From: Owenweeksia sp963758205
Lineage (GTDB): Bacteria > Bacteroidota > Bacteroidia > Flavobacteriales > Schleiferiaceae
Direction: 5' to 3'
Assembly (NCBI GenBank): GCA_963758205.1
Contig: CAVWUM010000006.1
Coordinates: 744,001 to 808,000 of the forward strand
DNA: 64,000 bases
Part shown: positions 62,155 to 64,000 of the stretch, in pieces
How positions within the stretch are numbered: position 1 is the stretch's first letter
Layout of the letters: the number at the start of each line of letters is the position of its first letter
Made by a program: the position numbers and the translations under genes
Notes under the pieces: model-generated
The model's input: only the letters and a program-made list of their open reading frames with translations
Told to the model about the DNA's origin: nothing
Databases searched by the model: none

Positions 62155-64000
62155 CTATGAAGACTTAGTGGCTTTGTTCTTCTTTTTCTTCTTTTTTCTT
62201 GCCATATCCGACTTGAACTGAAGTGTAAGTATGGCCTTAAGGAATTTGCGCAAGGCCGACCTCGACTTTTCTATTTCACCCAGCACCGAGTCCATAAAGT
62301 CTGGCTCCACCGCATTTACCAAGAGTCTTGGGTTTAGCCCCAAAGTTTCTTTAAATTCAACAAGGGCAAATCTATCTGCTTTATTCCATGAGCGTTTAGC
62401 GGATAATATACATATCGCCATATCAAATTTCTCCACCAATTCAATAGGATATTGATCTCTTATCACCCCTTTAATTTGAACAAGAATAAAATCATACGTA
62501 TCCAGATCAACATCTTCAGATACCAGATCCTCAATGGTCTTTGCCTTCAAAAAGTCGCCTCCTGGTTCGTAAAACTGGCGATCATAAGCAATTGGGGCTT
62601 CAAACTCATCATCAAAGGCTTTGTGGCCAATTACAAGTACGTTCTTATCCAGTTCTTTTAACTTATTGGCGATTACATGAGTCATTGTATCCTTTCCTTC
62701 ACCATCTCTGGTGCTAAAGATCAAAATTGATTTTGGCTTCACACCAGAAACTTCAAGCCGCCTGGTTTCCAGTCGCAAGTTTTGGGTAATGTGCCCAACT
62801 GACTTGGCTTTAAGCCAGTCCATATCAACATTTTTATATTCCGATTTTGGAGTAATATCAGGATATGCACCCAACAATTTTAATCCAGTAAGCTCCTCTC
62901 CTCTTACCGGTGTACGCACGGTAGAATCTAAAAACTCAAAAACTACTAAGAGTGCCAATGGAACAATAAACCCAACCACAGCAGAAATTAATACTAGAAG
63001 TAATTGCTTAGACTTGATGGGCTCAAGGGGAAACCTCGGTGGTACTGTAACCACAATACCCGCTGTAGAAATAGACTCACTTTGCTGGCGGGTAAGTGCC
63101 ATATTCAGGCTATGGTTAAGCTCCAGGTATTTCTTTTCTGCAATATCTACGGCCCGCTCTAATCGGCCAAGTTCAGAACCCAGCGGAGAGAATTGATTGT
63201 AGGCATCCTGAAAGTAATTTGACCTATTTGATAACACACCCAAACGAGCCTTACTCGCATCAAGGGCCAGCGTAGCCGTTAGCCACTGTTGTATAACACT
63301 GGTACTGTTTACACCTTCTTTGGTTTTGCTATATTGAAATCTCTGCGAAAGATTATTACTCAGTTCGGCTTCTAGCACACTAGCCTGATCTCTAAGTTTT
63401 TGGAGCTGAGCTTCATCATTGTAAAATACCTCCAGCTTAGCTATTTCAGAGTTTATTGATGCCAGCCTGGTTCTTTTTTCCAAAAGGTCATCATTAAACT
63501 TCAGCATGTTTTTGTTCAACTCAAGGCTACTCTCCAACTGCTTTACGGTAGCTTCTGCAGCCGCTTTTGCTCTAAGCTCCTCCTGGTATTGAGTTTCGAG
63601 CTGGCTTTGCATACCGGCAATATTCCTGGTTTGTTGATCATAGTTAATGATCTTGTTTTCTATCCTGAATTCCTTTAGTGTCTCCTCAGCAGTCATCAGG
63701 TCCAGGCGCGCTTCTTCTACCTGATCCTTAAAATAGTCAACAATGTCATTAGACTGCCCAATTTTAATTTCAAGCAATTTTTTTGAAAAAACGTCATTTA
63801 GGATTTCCAAAGTCTCCTGGCATATATAAGGATCTGTCCATGAGTATTTAACCTCAATTAAATCCGAATTGCTAATACGCCTCACACTAAGGTTACCAAT
63901 GGCCTGGTAGCTGTAAGGGGAAAAACCCGCCTGAAAAAGCCCTCTTGAGGCCCAGCTTTTAGCATGGTTTAAGCGCAGGTCTTTAATATTACGAAGTGTC
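62155..64000 (-). CDS. Exopolysaccharide chain-length regulator (Wzz/GumC type) with a degenerate tyrosine-kinase domain; 5' end outside window
   Basis: The frame is open past a GTG at 63885 to the right edge, and the upstream 38 codons read as protein (GLFQAGFSPYSYQAIGN), so the start lies outside. Visible parts in order: the end of a Wzz domain, a long coiled coil (about 63800-63150), a GNVR-like segment, the Pro-rich PPRFPLEPIKSKQ and a second TM helix (about 62940-63015). A cytoplasmic BY-kinase-like domain follows. Its Walker A reads STRDGEGKDTMTH, with D where S/T is needed. The A' motif (normally D-x-D) reads VLVIGHKAF, and Walker B reads FILVQIKGV. The usual Tyr cluster at the C-terminus is replaced by ARKKKKKKNKATKSS. 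The kinase is therefore probably inactive. Controls polymer length or export. Confidence 0.85.
   Translation of the reverse strand, partial: TLRNIKDLRLNHAKSWASRGLFQAGFSPYSYQAIGNLSVRRISNSDLIEVKYSWTDPYICQETLEILNDVFSKKLLEIKIGQSNDIVDYFKDQVEEARLDLMTAEETLKEFRIENKIINYDQQTRNIAGMQSQLETQYQEELRAKAAAEATVKQLESSLELNKNMLKFNDDLLEKRTRLASINSEIAKLEVFYNDEAQLQKLRDQASVLEAELSNNLSQRFQYSKTKEGVNSTSVIQQWLTATLALDASKARLGVLSNRSNYFQDAYNQFSPLGSELGRLERAVDIAEKKYLELNHSLNMALTRQQSESISTAGIVVTVPPRFPLEPIKSKQLLLVLISAVVGFIVPLALLVVFEFLDSTVRTPVRGEELTGLKLLGAYPDITPKSEYKNVDMDWLKAKSVGHITQNLRLETRRLEVSGVKPKSILIFSTRDGEGKDTMTHVIANKLKELDKNVLVIGHKAFDDEFEAPIAYDRQFYEPGGDFLKAKTIEDLVSEDVDLDTYDFILVQIKGVIRDQYPIELVEKFDMAICILSAKRSWNKADRFALVEFKETLGLNPRLLVNAVEPDFMDSVLGEIEKSRSALRKFLKAILTLQFKSDMARKKKKKKNKATKSS

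Overview
The window looks like chromosomal DNA of a marine Flavobacteriales bacterium (Bacteroidetes), possibly a Cryomorphaceae/Owenweeksia-type lineage; that finer placement is an inference. The reasons are: giant secreted proteins with the type A C-terminal sorting domain of the type IX secretion system (T9SS), a T9SS plug protein, a complete Na+-translocating NADH:quinone reductase operon, Bacteroidetes-type families (DUF5723, DUF3667, LruC), very weak Shine-Dalgarno sequences, and recurrent promoter boxes of the form TAnnTTTG (TACTTTTG, TATATTTG).

Layout. 1-19.5 kb holds three giant secreted multidomain proteins, all on the minus strand: a right-handed beta-helix protein cut by the left edge, then two ~2,030-residue proteins built from shuffled glycine-rich, discoidin-like, CARDB, FN3, MAM-like, lamin-tail and PKD modules, both ending in a T9SS sorting domain. 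19.7-25 kb holds an Omp85-type barrel protein, tRNA-Arg(TCT) with a degenerate tRNA-like element just upstream, a histidine kinase divergent from a single-domain response regulator, and a DUF5723 protein. 25.0-31.0 kb is nqrABCDEF on the minus strand. 31.2-34.4 kb holds the T9SS plug, a DUF3667 protein and the Sua5/TsaC tRNA-modification enzyme. 34.5-37.2 kb holds a PDDEXK (DUF1016) nuclease gene, lptB and tatC. 37.5-39.7 kb is recQ, split by a one-base frameshift. 39.8-49.8 kb holds alkaline phosphatase, rfbC, a lytic transglycosylase, a three-gene sugar-transfer/methyltransferase operon, uvrA and a LOG-family gene. 49.8-54.6 kb is a nearly perfect 2.35-kb tandem duplication, each copy encoding a 700-residue LruC-type lipoprotein with its own promoter region and terminator. 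54.8-64 kb is an exopolysaccharide locus: five glycosyltransferases, an O-antigen ligase/polymerase-like membrane protein, an unknown secreted protein, and a chain-length regulator cut by the right edge.

How the parts connect. The giant proteins carry the T9SS export signal and the plug gene encodes a channel component of that system, so cargo and machinery are both present. nqr supplies the sodium gradient typical of marine flavobacteria. lptB, rfbC, the sugar-transfer operon and the right-hand exopolysaccharide locus all serve the cell surface. The most unusual items are the lipoprotein tandem duplication, the GC-rich 5' third of one giant gene compared with its close paralogue, the chain-length regulator whose kinase domain has lost its catalytic motifs, and the tRNA-like remnant with a hairpin inserted in its D loop. 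No CRISPR array, rRNA, integrase or transposase was seen.
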